The notes under the pieces are model-generated. The model searched no databases. It saw nothing but the letters and a program-made list of their open reading frames with translations, and was not told the DNA's origin. Of a stretch of DNA of 64,000 nucleotides, positions 1 to 8,880 are shown in pieces; the stretch's first letter is position 1; each line of letters starts with the position of its first letter. Source of the stretch: Streptomyces xylophagus (GTDB lineage: Bacteria; Actinomycetota; Actinomycetes; Streptomycetales; Streptomycetaceae); the NCBI RefSeq assembly GCF_000716435.1, contig NZ_JNWO01000017.1, positions 124,001 through 188,000 of the forward strand, written 5' to 3'. Both the position numbers and the translations under genes were made by a program.

Positions 1-567
1 GAACAGGTGGGTGTGGATGCGCACTTGCTCGGAACCGGGGGTGGCCTTGTCGAGGTCGAGGTCCCGGTAGCCGTCGATCAGTTCGTGCATCTTGCCGATG
101 AGCTCGCGGGCCAGGTCGGGCGTCAGCCGCAGCGACATGTCGCTCATGTCGGAGGAACGGAACCAGTCGTCCGGCCAGTCCTCGCGGGTGCCGAGCCAGG
201 TCGACAGCTCGCGGGTGTGGGCGTTGGCGACTTCGTGCAGGAACAGCTCAGCCGCACCGCGTACTTCTGGGGCGGCGTCCTTGAAGTGCTCGCTGTCGAA
301 CACCAGCCCCTGATCGACCGCCCGCCACCAGCGTTCCCGCCCCTTCCCGTGTTCCGGTGCGTCTTCGACGAAGCCGTGAACGGCGAGCTGGCGCAGGTGA
401 TAGCTGGTCGCTCCGCTGGACTCGCCCAGCTTCGCGGCCAGTTGGGAGGCGGTGGCGGGACCTCCGCGCCGCAGCGCGTCCAGCAGCTGCATGCGCAGCG
501 GATGCGCGATGCCACGCAGCGAGCGGGCGTCGAGAATGCGCGGGGTGCGGTCTTCGGGTTCCTGCAT
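1..567 (-). CDS. ArsR-like winged-helix regulator (3' end outside window)
   Basis: DNA-binding regulator, 189 codons visible, C-terminus beyond the left edge. I start it at the ATG at 567, giving MQEPEDRTPRILDARSLRG. Residues about 12-85 form an ArsR/HTH_20 winged helix: an N-terminal helix with IAHPLRMQLLDAL, a recognition helix with GESSGATSYHLRQL, and a wing ending ERWWRAV. The rest is a helical region typical of this Streptomyces family, with no cysteine metal-site motif visible. It lies downstream of, and in the same direction as, the OpuC-type transporter, 94 bp away. An unusual repeat cluster in that gap suggests autoregulation. The ligand is unknown. Confidence 0.85.
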   Translation of the reverse strand, partial: MQEPEDRTPRILDARSLRGIAHPLRMQLLDALRRGGPATASQLAAKLGESSGATSYHLRQLAVHGFVEDAPEHGKGRERWWRAVDQGLVFDSEHFKDAAPEVRGAAELFLHEVANAHTRELSTWLGTREDWPDDWFRSSDMSDMSLRLTPDLARELIGKMHELIDGYRDLDLDKATPGSEQVRIHTHLF

Positions 568-569
568 GC

Positions 570-631
570 TTACAAAGGTAGCGTTGCAAAGAAGCCGTTG
601 CAAGTGGTTCGTTGCAACCTCTTCTTTGTAA
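570..631. promoter_or_regulatory. Phased operator array upstream of the ArsR-like gene
   Basis: CGTTGCAA occurs three times, at 582-589, 596-603 and 610-617, exactly 14 bp apart. Each copy contains the palindrome TTGCAA. The outer parts also form a long inverted repeat: TTGCAAAGAAG at 584-594 faces CTTCTTTGTAA at 621-631, with one mismatch. The array ends 2 bp before the regulator ATG, so binding could block transcription or translation of that gene. That the adjacent regulator binds it is inference. Confidence 0.6.
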
Positions 632-661
632 CTCCGCTCGGTAACTCGCCGCCCCCCGGGG

Positions 662-1618
662 TTACTTGACCAACCCCTCCGCCTTCATCCACTCCAACGC
701 CACCTGATGCGGATCCTCCCCGTCGACATCCACCTTGGCGTTCAGCGCCTGCGCCACCGTGTTGTTGAGCTTCTTCGTGACCGGGTCCAGGACCTTCGCG
801 ATCGCCGGCCACTTCTTCAGGGCCTTCGTGTTGATCTCGGGCGCCGCGTTGTAGTTGGGGAAGAACTTCTTGTCGTCGGCCATCACCGCGAGGTTCATCG
901 ACTTGATGCGGCCGTCGGTGGTGAAGACCTCGCCGTACGTGCAACTCCCCTTCTTCACCTGGGTGTAGATGATCCCGGTGTCCATCTGCGTGATGTTCTT
1001 CGACGGGATGTCCATGCCGTACGCCTTCTCCATGCCCGGCAGCCCGTCCGCGCGGTTGGCGAACTCGCTCTCCACGCACACCGTCACCGCGCCGGGGTTC
1101 TTCGCGGCCAGGGCGGCCACCTCGGACAGCGTCTTCGTGCCGTACTTCTTGAAGTTGGCCTGGTTCATGGCGAGCGCGTAGGTGTTGTTCAGGGCTGAGG
1201 GCGGCAGCCAGGTCAGGCCGTTCTTCAGGTCCGCGTCCCGTACCGCCTGCCACTGCTTCAGCGGGTCGGTGATCGGCTTGCTGTTGCCGAGGTAGGTGAT
1301 CCACGCGGTGCCGGTGTACTCGTACATCCCGTCCGCGTCACCGGACTTGACGGCCTCCCGCGCACCGATCGAACCCTGGATGCCGGTCCGGTCCAGGACA
1401 TCCGCACCGGCCGCCTGGAAGGCGATGCCCATCATCGCGCCGAGGATCAGCTGCTCCGTGAACTCCTTTGAGGTGACGGTGAGATGGGCACCCTTGAGGG
1501 GCTCGCCCCGCCCGATCGTGCCGGGACTGACGTCGTCGACCATCGGGGAGCCGCTCGTCAGTCCGCAGCCGGAGATGACGACCAGCGCGCCGACCGTCAC
1601 CAGACAGGTCCGCTTCAC
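662..1618 (-). CDS. Glycine betaine/compatible-solute ABC transporter, substrate-binding lipoprotein
   Basis: Extracellular solute-binding subunit of an OpuC/ProX-type importer, 318 aa. The GTG start at 1618 overlaps the preceding permease stop by 4 bp (GTGA), indicating translational coupling. The N-terminus is a lipoprotein signal, VKRTC followed by a hydrophobic stretch and lipobox ISGC with Cys18 as the lipidated residue. The body carries OpuAC-family sequence (TVTSKEFTEQLILG; EYTGTAWITYL; FANRADGLPGMEKAYG). It is the last gene of a permease-ATPase-permease-binding protein set. The family binds betaine, choline or carnitine; the exact substrate cannot be read from sequence. Confidence 0.93.
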   Translation of the reverse strand: MKRTCLVTVGALVVISGCGLTSGSPMVDDVSPGTIGRGEPLKGAHLTVTSKEFTEQLILGAMMGIAFQAAGADVLDRTGIQGSIGAREAVKSGDADGMYEYTGTAWITYLGNSKPITDPLKQWQAVRDADLKNGLTWLPPSALNNTYALAMNQANFKKYGTKTLSEVAALAAKNPGAVTVCVESEFANRADGLPGMEKAYGMDIPSKNITQMDTGIIYTQVKKGSCTYGEVFTTDGRIKSMNLAVMADDKKFFPNYNAAPEINTKALKKWPAIAKVLDPVTKKLNNTVAQALNAKVDVDGEDPHQVALEWMKAEGLVK

Positions 1619-2418
1619 GTGCCCACCTCCAACCCCCGTGGCCGCAGCAGCAGTTCGGCCAGCGAGGCCAGCCAGTCCACGAGCAGGGCGAGACTGACCG
1701 TGAGGATCGAGCCGAGGACCAGGACGGGCATCCGCTGGGTGGTGATGCCGGTGGTGATCAGGACGCCGAGGCCGCCGCCCCCGCCGAAGGTCGCCAGGGT
1801 CGCCGTACCGACGTTGAGGACGAGGGCCGTGCGGACGCCGGCCAGGATCAGCGGGACGGCGAGCGGCAGCTCCACCCTTGCCAGGACGCCGAGTTGGGAC
1901 ATGCCGATACCCCTGGCCGCCTCCAACAAGGTCGGGTCGTTGGCCTTCAATCCGGCGATGGTGTTGGACAGCACCGGCAGGACGGCGTAGATGATGATGC
2001 CGATCAGGGCCGCCTTCTCGCCGGTGCCGAGCCAGATCACCAGGAGGGCCAACAGGCCGATCGCCGGGGTCGCCTGGCCCATGTTGGCGAAGGTCATCGC
2101 CACCGGGGCGGCCCTCCGGAACGCCCCCCGGGTCAGCAGGATGCCCAGCGGGATCGCGATGATCAGCACGAAGAACGTGGAGATCACGGTCAGTTGGACG
2201 TGCTGCCAAAGGGCCTTGCTCACCTGGCCGTTGGACAGGGCATTCTCCGAAATGGCGTCCAGGTGCGCCTGGTTGAACCACAGCCAGGTCGCGAGCAGGA
2301 TCGCCACCAGGGCAGCGGGCAGGAAGGTCAGCTTCTGCCAGGTGATCCGGCGCTTCGGGGGAGTCGGCGGCGCCGGGGCCTCCGTCTCCTCCTCTTCCAG
2401 TTCGGGAGTGGTGGTCAC
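1615..2418 (-). CDS. OpuC/ProW-type ABC transporter permease
   Basis: Inner-membrane permease, 267 aa, with an acidic proline-rich N-terminal tail (about 25 residues), a first TM segment near residues 32-48, and a BPD_transp_1 domain of about five further TM helices. The EAA loop that contacts the ATPase is visible (EAARGIGMSQLGVLARVELPLA). The start overlaps the ATPase stop by 4 bp and the stop overlaps the binding-protein start by 4 bp. The extended tail and extra TM make it longer than the partner permease (215 aa). The two would form the membrane heterodimer of the importer. Confidence 0.92.
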   Translation of the reverse strand: MTTTPELEEEETEAPAPPTPPKRRITWQKLTFLPAALVAILLATWLWFNQAHLDAISENALSNGQVSKALWQHVQLTVISTFFVLIIAIPLGILLTRGAFRRAAPVAMTFANMGQATPAIGLLALLVIWLGTGEKAALIGIIIYAVLPVLSNTIAGLKANDPTLLEAARGIGMSQLGVLARVELPLAVPLILAGVRTALVLNVGTATLATFGGGGGLGVLITTGITTQRMPVLVLGSILTVSLALLVDWLASLAELLLRPRGLEVGT

Positions 2419-3683
2419 GTGTTCCGCTCCCCTCCGGCGCCCTCCTGCTCGGCGTGCGTCTGGAGGGTCCGGGCCTCCTCCAGCTCGTGCTGTGCCTCCA
2501 TCGCCTCCAGCCGGTCGGCCTCCAGGAGTTCGTGCACGGAGTTCATCAGCGTCTCCATGTCGACGACCCCGGTGTACTCACCGCGTCGCCCGGTGACCGC
2601 GACCCGCCCCGCGTTGTCGGTGAGCACGGCCTCCAGGGCGTCCCGGAGTGTCGCGTCCCGGGTCACCGTGTCGCTGACCAGCGTGCCCGCCCGGGCCAGC
2701 GAACCCTTGGCGCGCATCATGTCGCCGCGCCGCAGCCACTTGTAGGGCCGGCCGCGCTTGTCGAGCAGCAGGATCTCGTTGGTGCCGCTGTCCCGGAGCT
2801 TGTCGAAGATGTTCTGGAGCGGGTCGTCGACGGTCACCGTCGGATAGTCGGTGATCTCCACATCCCGTACGCGCGTCAGGTTCAGCCGCTTCAGAGCCGC
2901 CCCGGCGCCCACGAACCCGGACACGAAGTCGTCCGCCGGGTTGGTGAGGATCGCCTCCGGGGTGTCGAACTGCGCGATGTGCGAGCGTTCGCGCAACACG
3001 GCGATCCGGTCCCCCAGTTTGATCGCCTCGTCGAAGTCGTGGGTGACGAAGACGATCGTCTTGTGCAGTTCGTGCTGGAGCCTGATCAACTCGTCCTGGA
3101 GGTGATCGCGGGTGATCGGGTCGACCGCGCCGAACGGTTCGTCCATCAGCAGTACCGGCGGATCCGCCGCCAACGCCCGTGCCACGCCCACGCGTTGCTG
3201 CTGCCCACCGGAGAGCTGGCGCGGATAGCGGCCCTGGAACTCGCCGGCGTCCAGGCCGACCAGGTCGAGCATCTCCTCCACCCGGTCCCTGATCCGGGAC
3301 TTCGACCAGCCGATCATCCTCGGGACGAGTGCGATGTTCTGGGCGACGGTCATGTGCGGGAAGAGACCGCTCGACTGGATCGCGTAGCCGACCTTGCGGC
3401 GCAGCTTCACCGGGTCGATGTCGGTGACGTCCTCGCCGCCGATGCGGATGCGGCCGCCGGTCGGTTCGATCAGCCGGTTGATCATTTTGAGCGTGGTGGA
3501 CTTGCCGCAGCCGGAGGGCCCGACGAAGACGACCAACTCGCCCGCCTTGATCTCCATGTTGACGCTGTCGACCGCCGGCTGCGGACTCCCGGGATACCTC
3601 TTGGTCAGGTTCTCCAGCTCGATGGAGGCACCGGAGGTCGTGGCGGTCGGCTCGGACACTGACCCCTCAGGTCTCTCAGACAC
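2415..3683 (-). CDS. OpuCA/ProV-type ABC transporter ATPase with CBS domains
   Basis: Cytoplasmic ATPase of the compatible-solute importer, 422 aa. ABC motifs are complete: Walker A GPSGCGKST, signature LSGGQQQR, Walker B LLMDEPFGAVDP and switch His in FVTHDFDEA. After the ABC domain (about residues 20-260) come two CBS-like segments, the second containing LRDALEAVLTDNAGRVAVTGRRG. In OpuA-type importers tandem CBS modules gate activity by ionic strength or cyclic dinucleotides, so osmotic gating is plausible. The C-terminal 40 residues are glutamate-rich and probably helical. It overlaps both neighbouring permease genes. Confidence 0.94.
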   Translation of the reverse strand: MSERPEGSVSEPTATTSGASIELENLTKRYPGSPQPAVDSVNMEIKAGELVVFVGPSGCGKSTTLKMINRLIEPTGGRIRIGGEDVTDIDPVKLRRKVGYAIQSSGLFPHMTVAQNIALVPRMIGWSKSRIRDRVEEMLDLVGLDAGEFQGRYPRQLSGGQQQRVGVARALAADPPVLLMDEPFGAVDPITRDHLQDELIRLQHELHKTIVFVTHDFDEAIKLGDRIAVLRERSHIAQFDTPEAILTNPADDFVSGFVGAGAALKRLNLTRVRDVEITDYPTVTVDDPLQNIFDKLRDSGTNEILLLDKRGRPYKWLRRGDMMRAKGSLARAGTLVSDTVTRDATLRDALEAVLTDNAGRVAVTGRRGEYTGVVDMETLMNSVHELLEADRLEAMEAQHELEEARTLQTHAEQEGAGGERNT

Positions 3684-4323
3684 GAATCCCCCTGGGAATG
3701 GTCAGCCGTCCGAGAAGGACGTACGCGGCGTCGAACAGCAGCGCCAGGACGATGATCCCGAGCGTGCCCGCGAGCACCTGGTTGAGGGCGTTCTTGCTGC
3801 CCAGCGAGCCGATGCCGCGGAAGATCTCGTTGCCGAGGCCGGGCCCGGAGGCGTACGCCGCGATGGCCGCGATGCCCATCAGCATCTGCGTGGAGACCCG
3901 GATACCGGTCAGGATCGGCGGCCAGGCCAGCGGCAGTTCGACCCGCGCCAGCCGCGTCAGCCGGGACATCCCGATGCCTTTCGCCGCGTCCACCAGCGAC
4001 GGGTCGACCCCGCGCAGGCCCACGATCGAGTTACGGACGATCGGCAGCAGGCCGTACAGGGTCAAAGCGATCACCGTGGGCGGAACGCCAAGGCCGACGA
4101 TCGGAATGAGCAGACCGATCATGGCGAGCGACGGAATGGTCAAAATGGTCGAAGTGGCCGTGGTGGCCAGGCTGCCGGCCCACTCGCTCCGATAGGTCAC
4201 GACCCCGATCACCACCCCGATCAGCGTGGCCACGACCATGCACTGGAAGACCGCGCTGGCGTGCTGATAGGCGTCGGTGAGCAGCTGCTGGTGCCGGTTG
4301 CCCACGTACTCCCAGAAGCTCAC
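3676..4323 (-). CDS. OpuC-type ABC transporter permease (first transporter gene)
   Basis: Permease subunit, 215 aa, about five TM helices, with the EAA motif DAAKGIGMSRLTRLARVELP. It is the first of four coupled transporter genes; its end overlaps the ATPase start by 8 bp. Only 12 bp separate its start from the stop of the Lrp/AsnC gene upstream on the same strand, so the regulator and transporter may share a transcript. The compact length is normal for OpuCB/OpuCD proteins. Confidence 0.92.
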   Translation of the reverse strand: MSFWEYVGNRHQQLLTDAYQHASAVFQCMVVATLIGVVIGVVTYRSEWAGSLATTATSTILTIPSLAMIGLLIPIVGLGVPPTVIALTLYGLLPIVRNSIVGLRGVDPSLVDAAKGIGMSRLTRLARVELPLAWPPILTGIRVSTQMLMGIAAIAAYASGPGLGNEIFRGIGSLGSKNALNQVLAGTLGIIVLALLFDAAYVLLGRLTIPRGIRV

Positions 4324-4335
4324 ATGCCCACACCC

Positions 4336-4830
4336 CTACGTCGGCCAGGTCGTCGTCCCTTCCGGGTCCTCCGCCGCCTGTCTCACCAGCGGGATGACCC
4401 GCAGCGGAACGGGGTTCTCCATCACGATCGCGGTGGCGGCCCGGACAATGCCATCAAAACCGACAACCCGGTCGATGACCCGCTGGAGATCGGCGTTCGA
4501 CCGGGCCACCAGCCGGCACAGCATGTCCCCGCTGCCGGTGGTGGTGTGCAGTTCGAGGACCTCCGGGACGGTCGCCAAGTGCGCCCGTACGTCCGTCCCT
4601 TGCCCCTGCCGGATCTCCAGCGTCGCGAACGCCGTGACCGGATAACCGAGCGCCGCCGGATCCACCTGCGGACCGAACCCCCGGATGACTCCATTCGACT
4701 GAAGCCGGTCCAGCCGCGCCTGCGCCGTCCCCCGGGCGACCCCCAGCCGCCGGGACATCTCCAGCACGCCTATGCGCGGCTCCTCGGCCAGCAGCACGAT
4801 GATCCGGCCGTCGAGCTGATCGATCCCCAT
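4336..4830 (-). CDS. Lrp/AsnC family transcriptional regulator
   Basis: Regulator of 164 aa: an N-terminal helix-turn-helix (LDGRIIVLLAEEPRIGVLEMSRRLGVARGTAQARLDRLQ) and a C-terminal RAM/AsnC effector domain (FATLEIRQGQ, VPEVLELHTTTGSGDMLCRLVARS). This family senses amino acids as oligomers. It is divergent from hppD with a 126 bp shared promoter region, which is the usual arrangement for a regulator of tyrosine catabolism. It also precedes the OpuC-type transporter by 12 bp, so it could link the two. Effector unknown; a tyrosine or phenylalanine-related ligand is inference. Confidence 0.92.
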   Translation of the reverse strand: MGIDQLDGRIIVLLAEEPRIGVLEMSRRLGVARGTAQARLDRLQSNGVIRGFGPQVDPAALGYPVTAFATLEIRQGQGTDVRAHLATVPEVLELHTTTGSGDMLCRLVARSNADLQRVIDRVVGFDGIVRAATAIVMENPVPLRVIPLVRQAAEDPEGTTTWPT

Positions 4831-6102
<1,272 letters not shown>

Positions 6103-6140
6103 CGCGGCCGTAGCCGCGGATCCGGCCGTACGCTGCACCC

Positions 6141-6422
6141 ATGGCCAGGATCAACGACGTGGGCGGCACCCAGGGCTTCGGTGCCATCGACACCACCGAC
6201 GACCCCGAGCCCTTCCACGCCGACTGGGAGGCCCGGGTCGTCGGGCTGTTCAACGCCCTGCGCGCGCAGGGGATCTTCAACACCAACGAGTTCCGGGACG
6301 CGATCGAGGCGATCCCGCCCGCCGCGTACCTGTCGATGTCGTACTACGAACGCTGGTTCACCGCGATCACCACCCTGCTGGAACGCAAGGGCGTGCTCGA
6401 ATCAGGTGAGTTGGATGACTGA
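6141..6422 (+). CDS. Nitrile hydratase beta-type subunit, N-terminal half
   Basis: A 93 aa protein matching only the N-terminal domain of nitrile hydratase beta: the conserved opening INDVGGTQGFG and the helical region ending YYERWFTAITTLLERKGVL. Ordinary beta subunits are about 210-230 aa in one chain; here the chain ends and the next gene begins 8 bp before the stop. This split matches the beta subunit of thiocyanate hydrolase and the three-subunit toyocamycin nitrile hydratase. It begins 38 bp after hppD, so readthrough from hppD is possible. Confidence 0.85.
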   Translation: MARINDVGGTQGFGAIDTTDDPEPFHADWEARVVGLFNALRAQGIFNTNEFRDAIEAIPPAAYLSMSYYERWFTAITTLLERKGVLESGELDD

Positions 6423-6711
6423 CCGCTTCCCGCCCGGCACCCGTGTCCGCACCTTCCCGCACGACCCGCCGCACCACACCCGCCTGCCCCGTTACGCGCG
6501 CGGCAAGTCCGGTGTCGTGGTCGAGCCGGAGGGGCGGGCGGAGGTCGCCGACGTCAGCGCGCAGGGGCGTGGGGACGCGCCGGTGGAGCAGGTGTACGCG
6601 GTGCGGTTCGCGGCCCGGGACCTGTGGGGCGAGGGCGACCATCACGTCGTACTGGACCTGTGGGAAAGCTACTTGGAAGCGTGCGAAGAGGAACGTGACG
6701 ATGAGCGGTGA
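6415..6711 (+). CDS. Nitrile hydratase beta-type subunit, C-terminal SH3-like half
   Basis: A 98 aa protein corresponding to the C-terminal SH3-like domain of nitrile hydratase beta (FPPGTRVRTF, HTRLPRYARGKSGVV, VYAVRFAARDLWGE). It starts at the ATG at 6415 inside the previous gene, overlapping it by 8 bp, and overlaps the alpha-type gene by 11 bp. It is equivalent to the alpha subunit of thiocyanate hydrolase. The two half-beta chains presumably assemble with the metal subunit. Both halves have clean starts and stops, so this looks like a natural split, not a frameshift. Confidence 0.85.
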   Translation: MTDRFPPGTRVRTFPHDPPHHTRLPRYARGKSGVVVEPEGRAEVADVSAQGRGDAPVEQVYAVRFAARDLWGEGDHHVVLDLWESYLEACEEERDDER

Positions 6712-7282
6712 CCACGAGGACGCCTCGATCTCCCGGCGGGTGCGGCGCCTGGAGACCCTGCTGGAGGAGAAGGGGGTCGTCACGGGCGGGGCGGTCGACG
6801 AGGTGCTCGACGCGTTCCTCGCGGGCGCGTCACCGGCGAACGGGGCCCGGGTGGTGGCCCGCGCCTGGACCGACGAGGCGTACCGGGAACGGCTGTTGAC
6901 GGACGGCACGGCCGCCGTGCGGGAACTCGGTTTCATGGACGGCTCGTTCCAGCGGCTGCGGGTCGTCGAGAACACCGACGCGACGCACAACGTCATCGTC
7001 TGCACTCTCTGCTCCTGCTACCCGCTCGCGCTCCTCGGCCCGTCCCCTGGCTGGTACAAGTCGGAGGCCTACCGCTCCCGCGTGGTCCGCGAACCCCGGT
7101 CCGTGCTGGCCGAGTTCGGGCTCCGACTGCCCACGTCCACGGACATCACCGTGTGGGACTCCAGCGCGGAGACCCGCTACATGGTCCTGCCCCGCAGGCC
7201 CGAGGGCACGGAGTCACTCACGGAGGACGAACTGGCCGCACTGGTCACCCGCAACGCGCTGATCGGCACGGCGGCCGTGTGA
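6701..7282 (+). CDS. Cobalt-type nitrile hydratase alpha / thiocyanate hydrolase gamma-like metal subunit
   Basis: Metal-binding catalytic subunit, 193 aa, hydrating a nitrile to an amide or hydrolysing thiocyanate. The metal claw is intact as C-T-L-C-S-C: Cys101, Cys104, Ser105, Cys106, with two cysteines normally oxidised after translation. Threonine at the second position marks the cobalt class (iron enzymes have serine). Other family blocks are visible: NGARVVARAWTDEAYRERLL, LGPSPGWYKSEAYRSRVVREPR and TVWDSSAETRYMVLP. No separate activator/metallochaperone gene is adjacent. Substrate cannot be decided from sequence. Confidence 0.88.
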   Translation: MSGDHEDASISRRVRRLETLLEEKGVVTGGAVDEVLDAFLAGASPANGARVVARAWTDEAYRERLLTDGTAAVRELGFMDGSFQRLRVVENTDATHNVIVCTLCSCYPLALLGPSPGWYKSEAYRSRVVREPRSVLAEFGLRLPTSTDITVWDSSAETRYMVLPRRPEGTESLTEDELAALVTRNALIGTAAV

Positions 7283-7291
7283 CACGGAGGC

Positions 7292-8797
7292 TCAACCCGT
7301 CTTCTCCTGCGGCTCCTTGTCCTGAGCCTCCTTGTCCTGCGGTTCCTTGTCCGTGGGCAGGGGCTCGTCCGGCGCTTCGCCCAGTGCCCCCAACGCGGCC
7401 TGGGCCAATGGCACTTGGAGCGGTGAGAAGTACGGGTTGATCTGCAGCGCCTCCTGGAGATGCCGGCGCGCGGACGCGAACTTCTCCAACTCCCGCTCGA
7501 TCATGCCCCGGTGGTACGCGTACAGCGCGTCCCGCACCCCGCCCCCGTGCACCTTGTCCGTCGCCACCGACGCGAACTTCAGCGCCTCCTCGTCCTGCCC
7601 GGCCCGGTGCAGCGCCCACCCCAGCGCGTCGGCCACCGCGATCCCCGGCTGCCGCGTCCACTCGCCCCGCAGCCGCCGTACGGCATCCGGCGCGTCCCCG
7701 TGGTCCGCCTCGAACGCGCCGAGCACCAGCTCGTCGTCGACCCCGCCCGCCGCGTCCTTGGTCACCAGGGCGCGCAGCGTGTCGTACTGCACCCGTGCGG
7801 CCTGCCCGAGGCCCAGCGACTCGTACAACTCGCCGAGTTCCAGGGCGTATTGGGGGGTCGGCTGCTTGGCGAGGGCGACCTGGTAGGCGTTCAGTGCCTC
7901 GGAGGTCCGGCCCAGCGCGGCCAGTACCCGTCCCTCACCGGCGAGTGCCTCCCGCTGGTCGGGGTCGATCCGTACGGCCGCCTCGAAGTGCCGTAGCGCG
8001 ACCTCCCGGTCCCCGCGCTCCCAGGCCAGCTCGCCGGCCCGCTGCCACCAGGCCGCCTGTTCGGCGGGTGCCGTGGCCTTCGCCGCCGCGTCGGCGAGCT
8101 GGGCGGCGGCGTCCTCGCGCCAGCCCCGGTCGCGGTAGACGGCGGCGGCGCGGGCCATCACGGCGGGCCCGGAGTGCAGCTCCAGCAGCTTGTCGAGGGT
8201 CCGCTTGGTCGCCTTGTAGTCGCCGAGGCCGGTGTACGCGTCGATCAGCAGCGGGTACGTCGTCCACCGCTTCGGGGCCAGTTTCACCGCGGCCTCGCCC
8301 CAGGTCCGGGCCGCCCGGAAGTCCCGCCGCTCGTTCGCCAGGGCCACCAGTCCGTCCATCGCGACGGCGCTCGCGTCGTTGCCCTTCGCGCGGACCTTCA
8401 GCGAGGTGTGGAGGGCCTGGTCGGCCTTCGGGTAGTACAGGGCGTCCCCGGTCCGCCGCCCCTGCTCCACATAGGCGACGCCGAGCACCGCCCACGACCG
8501 CGCGTCCGTCGGCCGGGCCCGCACCCGGGCCTCGCGGTCGCCGATCAGCGCGGCGAGGTCGGGCAGCGCGGCCGGCACCCCGGCGGTGACCGCGGTCAGC
8601 GCCTGCGTCTTGGGTCCCGGCGCGGGCGGCGGCGCGGGGCGCGGCTCCTCGGGCAGCAGTACCAGCAGCCCGCCTACCACGGCACCCGCGGCGACCGCGG
8701 CGATCAGCACCCGCCGCAGAACGGGGGAGCGGCGCCTGCGCGGCTCCGCCACCAGGGACGTACCCGGGCTCCGCTGTTCGTTCTCCATGGCGCTCAC
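7292..8797 (-). CDS. Membrane-anchored tetratricopeptide-repeat protein
   Basis: 501 aa. A short basic N-terminus (RRRRSPVLRR) precedes one TM helix at about residues 28-48, then a proline-rich linker and a long extracytoplasmic or cytoplasmic TPR array (for example WAVLGVAYVEQGRRTGDALYYPKADQAL and LAALGRTSEALNAYQVALAKQP). The C-terminus is a charged low-complexity tail built from repeats of the type QDKEPQ. TPR domains scaffold protein complexes; no enzymatic motif is seen. It is convergent with the nitrile-hydratase operon, 9 bp apart. An alternative ATG three codons in (MENEQ) is possible. Confidence 0.8.
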   Translation of the reverse strand: MSAMENEQRSPGTSLVAEPRRRRSPVLRRVLIAAVAAGAVVGGLLVLLPEEPRPAPPPAPGPKTQALTAVTAGVPAALPDLAALIGDREARVRARPTDARSWAVLGVAYVEQGRRTGDALYYPKADQALHTSLKVRAKGNDASAVAMDGLVALANERRDFRAARTWGEAAVKLAPKRWTTYPLLIDAYTGLGDYKATKRTLDKLLELHSGPAVMARAAAVYRDRGWREDAAAQLADAAAKATAPAEQAAWWQRAGELAWERGDREVALRHFEAAVRIDPDQREALAGEGRVLAALGRTSEALNAYQVALAKQPTPQYALELGELYESLGLGQAARVQYDTLRALVTKDAAGGVDDELVLGAFEADHGDAPDAVRRLRGEWTRQPGIAVADALGWALHRAGQDEEALKFASVATDKVHGGGVRDALYAYHRGMIERELEKFASARRHLQEALQINPYFSPLQVPLAQAALGALGEAPDEPLPTDKEPQDKEAQDKEPQEKTG

Positions 8798-8880
8798 TGT
8801 GCGTCAGTACGACGACCACATCCCGGCACCCAAAGCCGCGCGCGGACGGGGTTCACACCGATGGCCGCGAGTGCGACGCT

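Noticed and set aside
6415..6711. Split beta subunit as a sequencing frameshift
   Set aside because: Both halves have natural start and stop codons with short overlaps, and the same split exists in known enzymes.
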